From Monoraphidium neglectum (lineage: Eukaryota > Chlorophyta > Chlorophyceae > Sphaeropleales > Selenastraceae), in NCBI RefSeq assembly GCF_000611645.1, contig NW_014013210.1, positions 1 through 25,664 on the forward strand: DNA of 25,664 nucleotides. Direction: 5' to 3'. Positions 9,183-20,524 of this stretch are shown piece after piece. The translations under genes and the position numbers were made by a program. Under the pieces are notes generated by a model that searched no databases, was not told the origin of the DNA, and saw only the letters and a list, made by a program, of their open reading frames with translations. Position 1 is the first letter of the stretch; every line of letters begins with the position of its first letter.

Positions 9183-12137
9183 ATGTCATCCTCGCAAGTC
9201 CCAGTTTCTCCGCACATGCGCCATTGTAGCGGCTACGAAAAGCGACGGAGCACTTGCGCTGTGCCTGTTGCAAGGTGCATCTTGAAGTGGCTGGCGTTGG
9301 GGTGGCAGGCAGCGCGCCACTGGTACTCAGCACATGCAGGTGGTTTGCTGCATCGCCACATTTTGGAAATCCCGTAGGCGTATAATGTGCATGTGGACGA
9401 CATGCGATACGATCGATTGCGCACGGACTCACCCCCATGACGTGCCCTCAATCCGCAGGCGGCCCACACGTATCCAGGCGCAGGCGGCAGCGGGCAGTGT
9501 GATGCGCGAGGTGCTGACTGGGCCGCAGAGGTCAAAGCTGGACTTTTCCTCGGACCGCAGCTTTTACAGTTTTCCCCGGCTGGTGGGCTCTGATAAATGG
9601 AGTGTTTGTGTGTGCGAGTGTTTCAGTGTGCATGCGTCCTGGGGTGGGAAAGTGTTCAGTTGGCAGTCGCAAGGCTGGAAACGGCCAGGCGTTGCGGGTG
9701 GCCCAAGGCAGGTGGACGAATCCTGCAGGCTTGGAGGCGAGCGTTGGGCAGCCATCAGGCTTTGCGCCGCCTTGCACAGCACTCGTATGCACCAGGCAGC
9801 TGTGCTGTGTGGCCTTTTGCACTGATTCACGGTGCTTGCGCTCAGCTCTCGCCCGCTTGTTGCACAACAAAAAAACAGGCCTGCCACCACAACGGCACCC
9901 CCCCCTCGGACTTGATCCGTTCAGGTGAAGCATGTGGATGACAGCTTTTTGACAAAGGTGACAGAGATCTACCGGCAGAGGATACCAAATGGTGGGGGTC
10001 GGAGCCTGCTGCTGCCCCCGGGCTGGGACAGGGGGCGGCCACATGACCACATGGCTGTGGCTCTGTGCGTCCTGTGTGCACAGGCCCTGGCTGGCACACG
10101 GTTGAACCCCCCACACCTTGTCGGAGGGGCGACACACACTTCCCCATCTCCCCCCATACGCACGCCCTTGCCACGCGTGCGTGCGCTTCCACGGCCCTGC
10201 CGTGTCATCAGACGCTGTGGTCCTCGATCTGTGCAGCTCCTGGGTGTCGCACCTGCCCAAGGAAAAGAAGTTCAAGGAGGTGGGATGGGGCCATAGGTTG
10301 GGACGCCGGGAGCGCGGTTGGGATAGCGGAGTCGACAGCGGGGGCGTTGGCGCATGTAGAGGGGTAGGCGGGTTGACTGCCTGCAACACGCATGCATACG
10401 CCTCATGCAGTCCCCGGGACCTTTGAACTGCGTTCACCCCTCTCGTGCCTGCCCCAAACAAGCCAATTCATTCACCCCCGGATGTGCATGCGCGTGTGCG
10501 TGTTTGCGCACGAGCGCGTGCACACGCGCGCACACACACGCACACACACGCACATGCACATGAAATCGCTCGTACGCACATGTTTTCAATAGGTGATAGG
10601 CCACGGCATGAATGCGCTTGAGCTGCAGAAGAACCCCCAGCTGGACCGGTATTTTGTTCGGTGAGGGCCCACCGGCAGCCCTCGCTGTAGAGGGAGGGTT
10701 GGGGGGAGGGAGGGGGGGAGGGGGGGAGGCTGAAACGGGTGAGAACAAGCTGTTTGATGGGGGTGGAAGGGTGGAGGTGGAGTGAGGTGGGGTGGCGTGG
10801 GGGGTGGGGGGTTGCGTAGGCAGGCCCGGAAAGGGAGGCGTTGCTGCCTGCTGGGAGGGCGGGGCTGCACAGGCCCACTCACTCTCCGCACCCTGGAGGG
10901 GGAATGGAGGAGCCTGGCACTGCTGGTCGTTGACGGGGGCACATCTCCCACAGCCCAACCTGTAGCATCATTCTCTGGTCCCTGCCGCACTCGCACCCAC
11001 ACCTGCCTCCCGCCCCGTCAACCCGGCCCTGGCACCAGGGACCTGAACCAGGAGCCGGGGGGCTGGGCGCTGGCGGACGCGTCTGTCGACGCCGTGGTCT
11101 GCTGCGTCAGGTCAGCGGGGCGCACGCGCACACTGTGCCACCGACCTTGAGACTGCGCCACAGCAACACAGCTCGGCCGTCTGTGCCCTCGACCCTTTCG
11201 CAGTGCAGCGCTTTGACTACATCCCCACTCATTTGTACGTGCCTTACCACGATCCTTCTTTGTGAAAGGGTATCTAGTGCCCCAGCAGCGATGGTTGAGC
11301 ACACCTGCAGCTTGCATGATCTCAGTCTCTAAAGCCAGACATACACGGCCCGCTGTCCGCGCCTCCCAACAGTGTGCAGTACCTGCAGCAGCCCGAGGCT
11401 GTGTTTGCCGAGGTGTACCGCGTCCTGAAGCCCGGGGGTGTCGCCATATTCACCTTCAGCAACAGGATGTTCTACGACAAGGTGGGGCGCGGGGTGCTGC
11501 GCAGCAGGGAGGGGGGAACAGGGCAGGGGCCAAGTCCAGGGGTGTATAGTGCAAATCCCGCCCCCCGCTTTGTGAGAAATTGATGTGTCTTCTCCTTGCA
11601 CGTACACCCTCAAGGGCTGCTTTTCTGTCACGGACTCTCCACCCAGCACTCCCGGCTGCCTTGAACACCCAGCCACCCACACTTTCTTGAGCGTCACACC
11701 CCCCCGCCTCACAGGCCATCTCAGCCTGGCGCGACACCACTGGCTACGGCCGGTGCCAGCTCGTAAAGCAGTGAGCATCACGGGCCTCGCCACCTCATCC
11801 GCCACCAGCGTCACACACTGTTGAGTACAGCCCGTGATCGGCCTTTCCTTCTGCCGATCTAGTTGACGCCGACTTCACATGCAATCCATGCCCTTGCACC
11901 CCCCCAACAACACAACCCATCTCACTATGCATATCAAGGTACTTTGGCTGCGTGTTCGGGTTCACAGAGCCCGAGGTGCTGCTGGAGGTCGCCCCCAGCA
12001 GCGGAGGTGCCGTCGGTGCCGCGCCCGACCCGCTGGCGCGCCTGCTGCGGCCGCTGCAGCAGCTGTTTGAGCGGGGGTCGGCGGACCCCTTTTACGCGGT
12101 GGTGGCCTACAGAAACTTCAGGAGGGAGGACGTGTGA
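9183..12137 (+). CDS. SAM-dependent methyltransferase (class I fold), probably plastid-targeted
   Basis: Proposed exons are 9183-9274, 9459-9582, 9925-9991, 10212-10279, 10593-10660, 11039-11110, 11373-11481, 11715-11770 and 11939-12137, giving 284 residues with every phase matching. The sequence fits a conserved plant, algal and cyanobacterial methyltransferase group of unassigned substrate. It shows YSFPRLVKHVDD (67-78), motif I-like VLDLCSSWVSHLP (98-110), GHGMNALEL (120-128), DLNQEPGGW (141-149), SVDAVVCCVSVQYL (155-168), VYRVLKPGGV (178-187) and FSNRMFY (192-198). In this group motif I is not the textbook GxGxG but DLxSSWxSH. The first 45 or so residues are Arg- and Ser-rich without acids after splicing and end in RIQAQAAAG, typical of an algal plastid transit peptide. 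The first exon rests on phase match and composition. The gene ends YRNFRREDV, TGA. Confidence 0.88.
10519..10560 (+). repeat. CA-rich tract in a methyltransferase intron
   Basis: Interrupted (CA)n/(CG) repeats on the sense strand of intron 10280-10592, ending about 32 bases before the acceptor. Confidence 0.8.
10690..10815 (+). repeat. G-rich intron tract with quadruplex potential
   Basis: Runs of 3-7 G separated by single A or short TT occur at 10690-10729, followed by looser GGGTGG repeats to about 10815. They lie on the sense strand of intron 10661-11038, so the pre-mRNA itself could fold into quadruplexes. Confidence 0.8.
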
Positions 12138-12410
12138 AGCTGCTCGCGACCCGTGGACGCGGTCCACAGCGTTGTAAGCACGCCCCTGCGCCTGGCTCTT
12201 GCAGCGCTGCGTCAGGGCCTTCCCTTTCAAAGGTAGTGCAGAGCGCTGCTGTTACACTGGGGCAGTGCGCTTCTGATGGGGGAAGGGCCGACAACGCACT
12301 GCTGCGCTTCAAGTCCAACACAGCACTGAGCATAGCGGCGTGCACGGCCCAGCGCAGCGACGTACCCACTCCAGCACTGCTTGCCACCCGTTTCAGCCGC
12401 CTGTTGTGTG

Positions 12411-12415
12411 TGTAA
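12411..12415 (+). terminator. Candidate TGTAA polyadenylation signal of the methyltransferase
   Basis: TGTAA 274 bases after the stop codon; 12174-12178 and 12569-12573 are alternatives. Only mapped transcript ends can choose among them. Confidence 0.35.
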
Positions 12416-12586
12416 TCAGCTGATCAAGGGCTAGGCGTATCAATGGTTGCAGGGTCAGGGTTCGGTACGTGGTGTTGATGCTCTGATGGCCAGAGGCTCG
12501 CTGCTGCAAGTTTTGGGCGTACCCCGCCCCGCCGGTTCATTTGTGGCTGACTGACAAAGCGCCAACAATGTAATCAAGGCGCTGCG

Positions 12587-12591
12587 TTACA
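12587..12591 (-). terminator. Candidate TGTAA polyadenylation signal of the giant surface-protein gene
   Basis: TTACA on the plus strand, TGTAA on the minus strand, 266 bases after the stop at 12857. It sits 13 bases beyond a plus-strand TGTAA at 12569-12573. Confidence 0.4.
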
Positions 12592-12856
12592 GATGCGCGC
12601 ACATGAACAGTGTGTCTCGCTCCACGTCGCGGGAAACGTTATGGGGGAAGGGCCGGGCAGGCGCGAGCGCGCTGCATGCGCGCGCGCAAAACCCGCTGCC
12701 GAGAGGAAAGGCCTAAGCAAGAGCAACAAAGTCTCATTTCCCTGGAGCAATCTCAAGGGCAGCGACGGAATAGGTTCTGGTCAACTAACAACAATGCAAG
12801 CCAGCGCATAGCCTGCTCTGGCGACAAACGCTGTCACATACCAACAGGGCGGTCGC

Positions 12857-15800
12857 TCACTTGCGACCCCTAGAAAGGGCGCCATTGCCGACAACATCCG
12901 CCGACGCGTGCCGCTGCAGCGCAGCGCCGGACCTCGGCGTGCGTGGCTGGTCCTCTGTGGCCTCGCCGACGGGGCCGGTGTGATGGCCGCTGCGGCGGTC
13001 GCCCTCGTCGTAGCTTGCGTCGGCGTCGTCCAACGACAGGAGGCCCTGCTGCGCCGCGCGCCGGCGGCGCCTCAGCACCAACAGCGCCAGCGCCACAAGT
13101 GCCAGCCCGACAACGCCGCCGATGACGGCGCCAGCGATGACGCCGGCGGTGCTCTTGGCGGCGGCGGGGCGGCCAGGGCTCTCAGTAGCCAGGGGCGCCT
13201 TGCCCAGGTCTGCCTGCTGCTCCGTGATCTGCTTCACAATCTCGGGAATGCCGGTGGTCTTTGAGTCGATGCGCCGATCGAGGGCCGCACCAGAGTACTC
13301 CTGGAGGTACAAATGGGGCGGGTGCGTGCATTTGTGCTGAGGGGACCGAGGTGGGTTGACAGTGTATGTGGTGTGCAAGAGTGTACACATCGCAGGCAGG
13401 CCCACCTATCCCGATTGAGCAAGCAGTCAGAATTTCAGGGAGGCCGCCAACCATCAACCTCGCTTGCTCGCCACCTGCAGCCACCTGTGCCCATCTATTC
13501 TGCTATTATGCCAACCCCCTGCTGCCCTACAAACTCACCCTCTCCAGCTCGGCAGCTGCTGCGGCGATGTCAATGTTGGGGTCTGCTGCCACCCTGGCCG
13601 CCAGGGCGCTGATGGAGGCGGCCAGGTCGATCTGCTGCACCGCGCTGATGGCCGTGATGCGCACCAGCGCGTTGATCGCGTCAAACTCGCGGCCCTCCCT
13701 GTGGGCGGCCTTGGCGGCGGCGACAATCTTCTGCAGCTGGGCGTTGGTGCCCGCGATGACCTGTGTGTGGAGGGCACAAGCCCATGGGTTGCAGGGGTGT
13801 GCTGGAGGTGGCATGTGGTGTGACATGCAGCTAGTAGCCTGGGTCAGGGGATTGCAAGGCTCATGACCACTTGTCATCTAGAAAAACATCCCTGCCAAGC
13901 AGAACACGATATTCAAGCGCCTTCGGCCCGCGTTTCGCCGCTCCCCCCCCCTCCCAGGCGCACGGCTGCGCACCCTCGCAACGGCATCAAACAGTGGCTT
14001 GAGCTCGGCGGCGGTGCGCTGGGTCGCGCTGTTGTGCAGGCGCCGCATCATGCGGCGGCGCGCATTGGGCAGCGCGGCGGAGTAGCCGTCAGTGTAGAGG
14101 CCCGACAGCACCTCAGCATCGCTCAGCGCAGCGCTGCCGTCCCCAGTCTGCGCCCAGCTGGCGTTGACCCTGGAATAGGTGGCCTTGACCACGGAGGCCG
14201 CGATGTCGTCGAGCGAGGCCTGGCTGCCCAGCAGCGGCTCAAACATCTCAAGGGAAGAGGAGTAGACGGCCATGACCTCGCTGCTGGTTCCCATGAGCGC
14301 CGCAGCAATCGGCTTTCCCAGGGTCAGGTTGTCGCCGACATATGTGAGGAAGTCCACCTGGGGAGTGCGGTGATTTTCGGGTTGGAAGGTAGGGGGCCAG
14401 TGGGGGCAGGGGTGACTGTCGGCACGGTCCAATATGAGGTGGGGGAAAGCTAGGGCGAAAAAAGGGGTGGGTGCTCAAGAGATTGGAGGGGTGCCAGAAG
14501 AGAGGCTTCCACAGAGCACCTGCTGGCGGCCGTGTGGATGCGCCGTGCAAGAGGCCGGGGCGTTGAGCTGGGAAAGGCCAGTGAGACAGCCGGGCAGCGA
14601 CAAAGTTGCGAGCGTCCCTGACGAGACCCACAGCCGCAACACCATGATTCTGCCCCGGAGTGCTCACCCCGAGCTGTGTGGCGTCGTAGCCGAAGAGCTT
14701 GTAAGCGTGGGTCCAAAGGTAGTGCGGCGCGCGGCCGTCTGTGGGGCGGCCGTTGTACAGGCGGGTGACTGTGGGGTCCTCCGCAATGGGCACAGTCAGC
14801 AGCGCCAGGGGGTTGACCGCGGTGCTGGTGACGGGCGGCACGTAGATGGTGAAGGGGAACCGCACGGTCGCGCCCGTGATGGCATCCTTGCAGGAGCTGC
14901 CCGGCAGGGCGTTGCTGAAGCGGTAGAGGCCCAGCTGGGGGTTGGCCACCTCAAAGGCGCCCAGCGAGTCGGTGGTGAGGTCCAGCTTGTCGCCCGTCAG
15001 GATGGCCTCGTACTTGCCCTGGGGAGGACAATGCAGGGGTTTGCGGGTGGGTCTGAGCGGACGGCTTGACGAGATTCAGGGTTGAGGGAGCTGCATGAGG
15101 GCTCTGCATGTGGGTGCAACAGTCATGACATACCAAGGTGTGCGACGGAGTTGTGTCGCCGCCTCTGGTCACACGCCGATGACGCAGCCGTAATCTAGCA
15201 ACAGTGGGTTCGTGGACTGTATTCTGTGCATTTTCACACCTTGCAATCCTTGACGCCACCATTGTCCAGGACCCGCCCCGCCAGCTTGCTGACAGGCAGC
15301 CCTGCGGCTGCCAGCCGCGTGTTGACGACCAGTGCCTCGGCGATGGCGCTGACGTTGACCGCCGCGCCGTTGATGAGCTCCTCCAGGGAGGTGGTGAAGG
15401 GCAGGAAGGGGTTGGAGGCACCCTGCCCCCTGCAGCACTGCTTGGTGGCGTCCAGCAGGTTGGTCTGGCCGATCTTGGCCAGCTTGGTGAGGCGCACCAG
15501 GTCAGAGTGCAGCGTGATGGGCACCTCGCTGCCAACAGACAGACCATTGTACTTGTTCTGTGAGTAGTTGCAGGAATTTGTGCATTGAGCAGCACGTTGA
15601 TGGTATAACAAATGGATGGAGTAGAAGTGTAAACGTGCGCAAAGCAGGGTTGCATTTCATGCATATGAGGGGAAGGAGGGTGGGGTGTAAGGGCACGATT
15701 TGGATTACAGCGTCAGCATGATATTTCCGTGGCAAAAGGATTACTACACATGCGGACCCAGAAGAGCGGAGCATCCAGCAGTCTGCAGGATCTGCAGCCG

Positions 15801-18800
15801 GCAGTCTTCCACCCCCAGCCTACCGCAATGTTCCCCAGGTACTTGTGGATGGCAATGAGCGCAGGCACGGCCTCAGTGGCGCAGCCCGAGAGGCACAAGT
15901 CCCTCAAGGCGGCGGTCATCTTGGAGGCAGAGTGCCACAGATCAGGCTTGATCAGGGCTTGAGCCCACTGCGGGTGTATGGTGGGTCATGGCAAGGCGTT
16001 GCAGGTCACGTGAAGCGCGCACGTCTTGAACACCCTAAGAAGCTGAGTTGGTGCACCCATCACAACGGCCCTTGAGCTGGCGGCTGTGTTGCCCAACGCA
16101 TCGGCTCTTAGGACTGTTGACAGAATGGCATGTCCTCAGCAGACAGCGTCCAAGCACGCGTCACCCCTGTCGGCTGTGCACCTGCACACACGCACCTGGT
16201 TGAACAGCTCGTTGCTGAGCCGTGCGCCGGCGCCCTCACGGCACTCGTACAGCGCACGCGCCAGCGACAGCGTGTCGAGCACCTTGGCGCTGGCCACCAG
16301 CGAACCAACCGCTACGCCAATCTTGACGGGGTCGCCAGTCTGCAGCATCAGCAGCGGGTCAGAGTTGACCATGCCCGCGCCATATGCGCCACCGTTCGCT
16401 TTGACGTTTACGCTGGCATACGCGGCGTCGTACTTCTGGGGCACGCTTGCTGAGGACGTGTCGCCCAGCGTGAGCATTGCCACGGGTGTGATGACGACCT
16501 GCGCTGCCCAGTCAGGCTGGCCCCTGCTGTCGGCGGGGTACGGCGTGAGGCCCGAGACGGGGACGCTGATGGGCGCAGTGGTCCAGGTGTCGATGCAGTG
16601 GTTGCCTGTCGGCTGCTCGGGGGAGTCCGCCCAGGCATTGGACGCGAGTGAGTAACCCTCGCCCGTGACCTGGTCCACGCCAAAGTATCCATATGTGGAG
16701 AACTGGGAGGGGCCAGTGATGAAGTCCTGGGGCCCGGGGGTGGGGCCCGGGCGCAGGGGGGCCGGGGCAGTGGGTGTGATGTGATGCTTGAAGGCCATCA
16801 GGCGGTTTGCATGGGTATTGATGTCCATGACATGTGAGCTGATGGTCTTGTTGCAGCGCACAACCCCTGCATGAGCATGCCGTTTGATGCGCAATCACTG
16901 CGCATGCCCGCCGCCGCGCCCGCAGTCCGCCATACATCAGCCAGCCACCCGCAGCCGCGCTCACCTTGTAGGGTGTGCCAAACGTGCGGTCTTTGTTGAG
17001 CAGCTGCCCGGCCACGTCCTTGTCGGCTGGGTCCATGCGGCGCAGGTAGTAGTAGTCACCCTGGAGGTGGGGAGGGGGACATGGCACCCGGGGCAGGCAA
17101 CTGGAGGTCAAGGGGCCAGGGGCGACCAGGACAGGCCGGACGGCTGGATAGTGGCGCAGGCGGCTGCGATGTCACTGCCTGGGGCAAAGGGGACCCCGCG
17201 CGAGGGCAGGTCTCCCGGCATAATGTGGCCCCACAACCCTGATGGCGGCCCTCACCGCGCAGAAGCCAACGTAGCCGATGCCATGGATTGAGCCAAACAG
17301 CTGGCGGATGGTGGGCAGGGGTGCGCCAGGAGCCGCGGCCAGCGGAGGGATGGCGTCCAGGGTCGTGCCCGGGCAGGAGCCTGCGCGGAATGGTTGTTCA
17401 AGCAGCACGGTTCTCAAGGTGGGCGAGCTGGAGCGCTGAAGTGTTGGTGGCAGGTGGCATTTATCACCTTTCAGTTGGAGTAGGTAGGCTAAGGTGCGCT
17501 AATCCTCTGCTCTCTGCAACTCATAGGCAAGACGCCCGAGGACGCAAGGCCCAGGTGGTGACTCACCAGGTGGAGGGCCCTCCAGCAGGTACGGGCTACC
17601 GCCATGGCCGCCAGGGCTGCTCTCGCCGCGACGTCCGCCCGCCGCCGGTGCCACCACAGCCGGGGGCGGCGACTCTGGTGCTGCCTGCGGCTCCTCTGCC
17701 GGCGGCGCGGGCGCCGGGGCCGCGGGCTCCGAGTCGCCCTCCACCGGCTGCTGTACGACAACGGTCCCGCCGCCGTCCGAGCCGGGGTCGACCACCGCAA
17801 CTGGGCCGCTGTCGTCGGGCACCGCCGTGTCGTTGGTCGGGTACCAGACGGTGTCATTGCTGCCGATGGCGGGGCTCTCGTAATCGCCGGGCGGCAGGAT
17901 GATGGTGGACGGCGGGATGATGACGGTCTTGTTGGGCCAGTTGAACTCGGGGGCGTTGATGAAGTAGGGCAGCTCCCCAACGTACCAGAGCGCCCCCGGG
18001 GGCAGGCAGATCTTGGGGGGCAGCATGTTGATGACGTAGTCGGGCAGCGTGCCGGTCAGGTTCTTGGGGGCTGGCGGGAGGCCCAGGGTGCAGGAGCCGG
18101 GGAAGTTGTACTTGGTGCCGCCGTTGGGGAACACGAGGTTGATCAGCTCGTCGGACAGCACGGTGCCAAAGGGGATGAGCGCCAGGCCCGGCACCACAAA
18201 CACGATGCCGGGCGGCAGCGCGGCCAGGATGCCCGCCGACACGACGCCCGCCGGCACGATGCCGATGAGGCCAAGGAGACCCAGGAGGCCCAGCAGCCCC
18301 AGCAGCCCGGCGCCGCCCGCCGCGCACGCGACGACCTCGAGGCCGGCCTCCTTCAGGTCCCCGACCGCCTTCTTGGCGCGGATGCTCTTGTCGTCGGCCT
18401 TGTGGCTCAGCTTCTTGGCGGTGCCAAACTCACGGTCGATGGTGGTGGTGACGCCCTTGAGCACGACGGCCTTCTCCGAGAAGCTGCCCGTGTTGAGGTA
18501 ATCGGCCAGCACGCCCTGGACCGCGTTGGAGACGTCGCTGAATGCGACAGACGCGAGTGAGGCGGCGGCGGCGGTGACCTCCAGGCCGCGGAACGCGCAC
18601 GTGGACTTGTCCGCCTTGCCCTTGGCGCTTATCTTGACGGCGTCCTTGGCGGTGGTGTTGCTGGGCAGCAGGGCCAGGGCCGCATTAATAAACGCAGGGC
18701 CCTGGGGGTACACAGGGGGCAGACGAGGCAAGACAAGGGGTTGATCGGCGCTGGGTGGGTGGTTGGGTTGGCAATGTTGCGTAGAATTGCACGATGGACA

Positions 18801-20524
18801 GTTGTCAATCCGTCGCAACAGCTTGCTACCTGGCAAGTTGCTTGGGTTGGCAGCCAGTGTTTGTCCTTGCGGCATTTGAAATCTCAGCTGCTAAACTGTT
18901 GATGCCGCTGCATTGCTGTTGCTTCGTGCCAGCTGCAGCTGCCCCTGGTGTGGCACGTTTCAATTGCCTTGCGCCCTGCCGCTGGGCGGCACCCTGTGCC
19001 GCACCACGCCACGTGCCCACACCTGTGGTGGCTGCAGGGAACCCTCAAATCACGCTTCCAGAAACCCCACCAAACCTGCCCGCCCGCACCTTTGCAATCA
19101 CGGGCAGCAGCGCCGCGCGGTCCTGCGCGTCCAGCGCCCGGCAGGTCAGCCCAGCCTCGGGGGCGCGCAGGTTGTCCAGGGTGCGGGAGATTACGGCCGC
19201 GATGTCGTCAGGGCTGGACAGCGCCTCGAGGCGGGCCGCAGGGGTCGCCTTGGCTCGCACCACGTCCAGCAGCGCGGCCTGGGCAGACAGCTGCACGTGC
19301 AGATTATCCGAGGTCGCAAAGCCCTCACACAATGTGTTGGCAACCTCAGACGCGGCGGTGAGGACCGATGCGATGCGCTGGTTGAGCACATAAATTGAAA
19401 CTCCGAAGCGCGTGCCCATGACAATGCCCTGCCAGCTCCTGAAGCTCACGCCGTCCTGTGCCGGGAAGCCAAACAACTCAAACACGTCGTCAAACGCGCT
19501 GTCGTCGCCCAGTGCCCTGCAGCCCTCCGGCCCCGCGTTACACCGCAGGCGGCGGTACGGCTCCACCAGCGTGGAGATTGGCGCGACAGTGACGTTGGCG
19601 CCTGGGGAGGTGGGCGCCACGCTCCAGTACTTGATGCTGGCCCGCGCCAGGCTGTCCACGCAGCCGGGCGCAAAGGACACCAGGCCGGGCACGGAGGCGT
19701 CGGAGTAGAAGCGGCCGTTGATGCTGGTAAGCACCGGCGTGCTGAGCATGAAATCACCACCATAGGGTGTCACAGTGCCCTGGAGGTCGGGGGGGCGAGC
19801 GCACCGTGCCACGCGTGCAGCGTGAGCTCACGCTGGTGTGACCAAGGCTGTCACAAGTGGGTGCTTGGATGCTTCGCTTTGTTGCATCTGGGTTGTGCGT
19901 TGCACGCTCTTGCTCACCATCTACCGTGTACAGCGTCGCATGGTGCGTATCTGTCGCAATGCTTGGCTCACCTCGCATTCAACGACTCCGCCTGCGGCCA
20001 TGAGGGATCCGATGGCAGACGGCCCTGGCGCTGGCTCCAGGCAGCCGTACTGTTGCGTAGAGGGAAACACGTGGCGAGTCGTCATTGCATGCATGAGGGC
20101 AGGCAGGCCAATCTACATCACAATGCCAGCTAAGCACCATTATGTTCCAGTCACCTCCCCTCCTCACCCAGCGGCATACATGACGCTGCTCTCAGCTTCA
20201 CAGCTCACCCCATATGTTCCCGATACTCCATAGGCGCCGCCGTAGACGCCGCCCACGCCGTATCCGTAACCAGCGTAGCTACCATAGGCGCCATAGCCAT
20301 AACTCGCGCATTGTTGTGCGCTCGCCACACCCAGGCAGCCTGCAGCGCAGCGGACAGCAGCTCAGTCAAACAGCTGGTGCAGACGGTTTCGCCACGTGCC
20401 GACGGTCCCGAGGGTGCGTCGCCTGCATGCACGCCCGCAGCACGCATTTGAAATTATTCAGATATGATTCGAGCTGCCTTGGCGCACCTAGAATAGCCAG
20501 CAGCGCGCTCAGCTTGAGCCACAT
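12857..20524 (-). CDS. Giant type I membrane surface protein of unknown family (13 exons, 1,535 residues)
   Basis: Proposed exons: 20524-20488, 20339-20209, 19779-19090, 18701-17567, 17380-17256, 17060-16965, 16726-16196, 15967-15824, 15557-15240, 15018-14668, 14357-13974, 13760-13539, 13300-12857. All phases agree, most introns are phase 0 with GTGMG donors, and the total is 4,608 bases. The N-terminus is a classic secretory signal (MWLKLSALLAIL.. to ..VASA, residues 1-20) created only by joining exons 1 and 2. Next is a Gly/Tyr-rich segment (about 24-56). Three similar units follow: 57-286, about 707-963 and about 964-1388, sharing APISTL/TPVAML/NPLALL, then ELFGF/KLFGY-like motifs and helical tails. 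Between units 1 and 2, exon 4 has a hydrophobic GLLGLLGLLGLLGLIG block, an Asn-Pro-rich sheet-like region with NxS/T sites and a Pro/Ala/Ser-rich linker. One membrane helix (1439-1464) is followed by RRRRR and a 70-residue polar cytoplasmic tail. I recognise no named domain. Likely cell-wall or adhesion protein, by inference. Confidence 0.8.

Larger units (their letters stand above)
12138..12856. other. Convergent 3' UTR space
   Basis: The methyltransferase gene ends at 12137 (+) and the giant surface-protein gene ends at 12857 (-). No gene lies between. Plus-strand TGTAA motifs occur at 12174-12178, 12411-12415 and 12569-12573, and a minus-strand TGTAA at 12591-12587. Confidence 0.7.

Noticed and set aside
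17604..18560. Plus-strand 318-codon frame antisense to exon 4 of the giant protein
   Set aside because: Arg/Gly/Val-rich shadow typical of GC-rich antisense; the minus frame has coherent motifs, splice sites and glycosylation sites.
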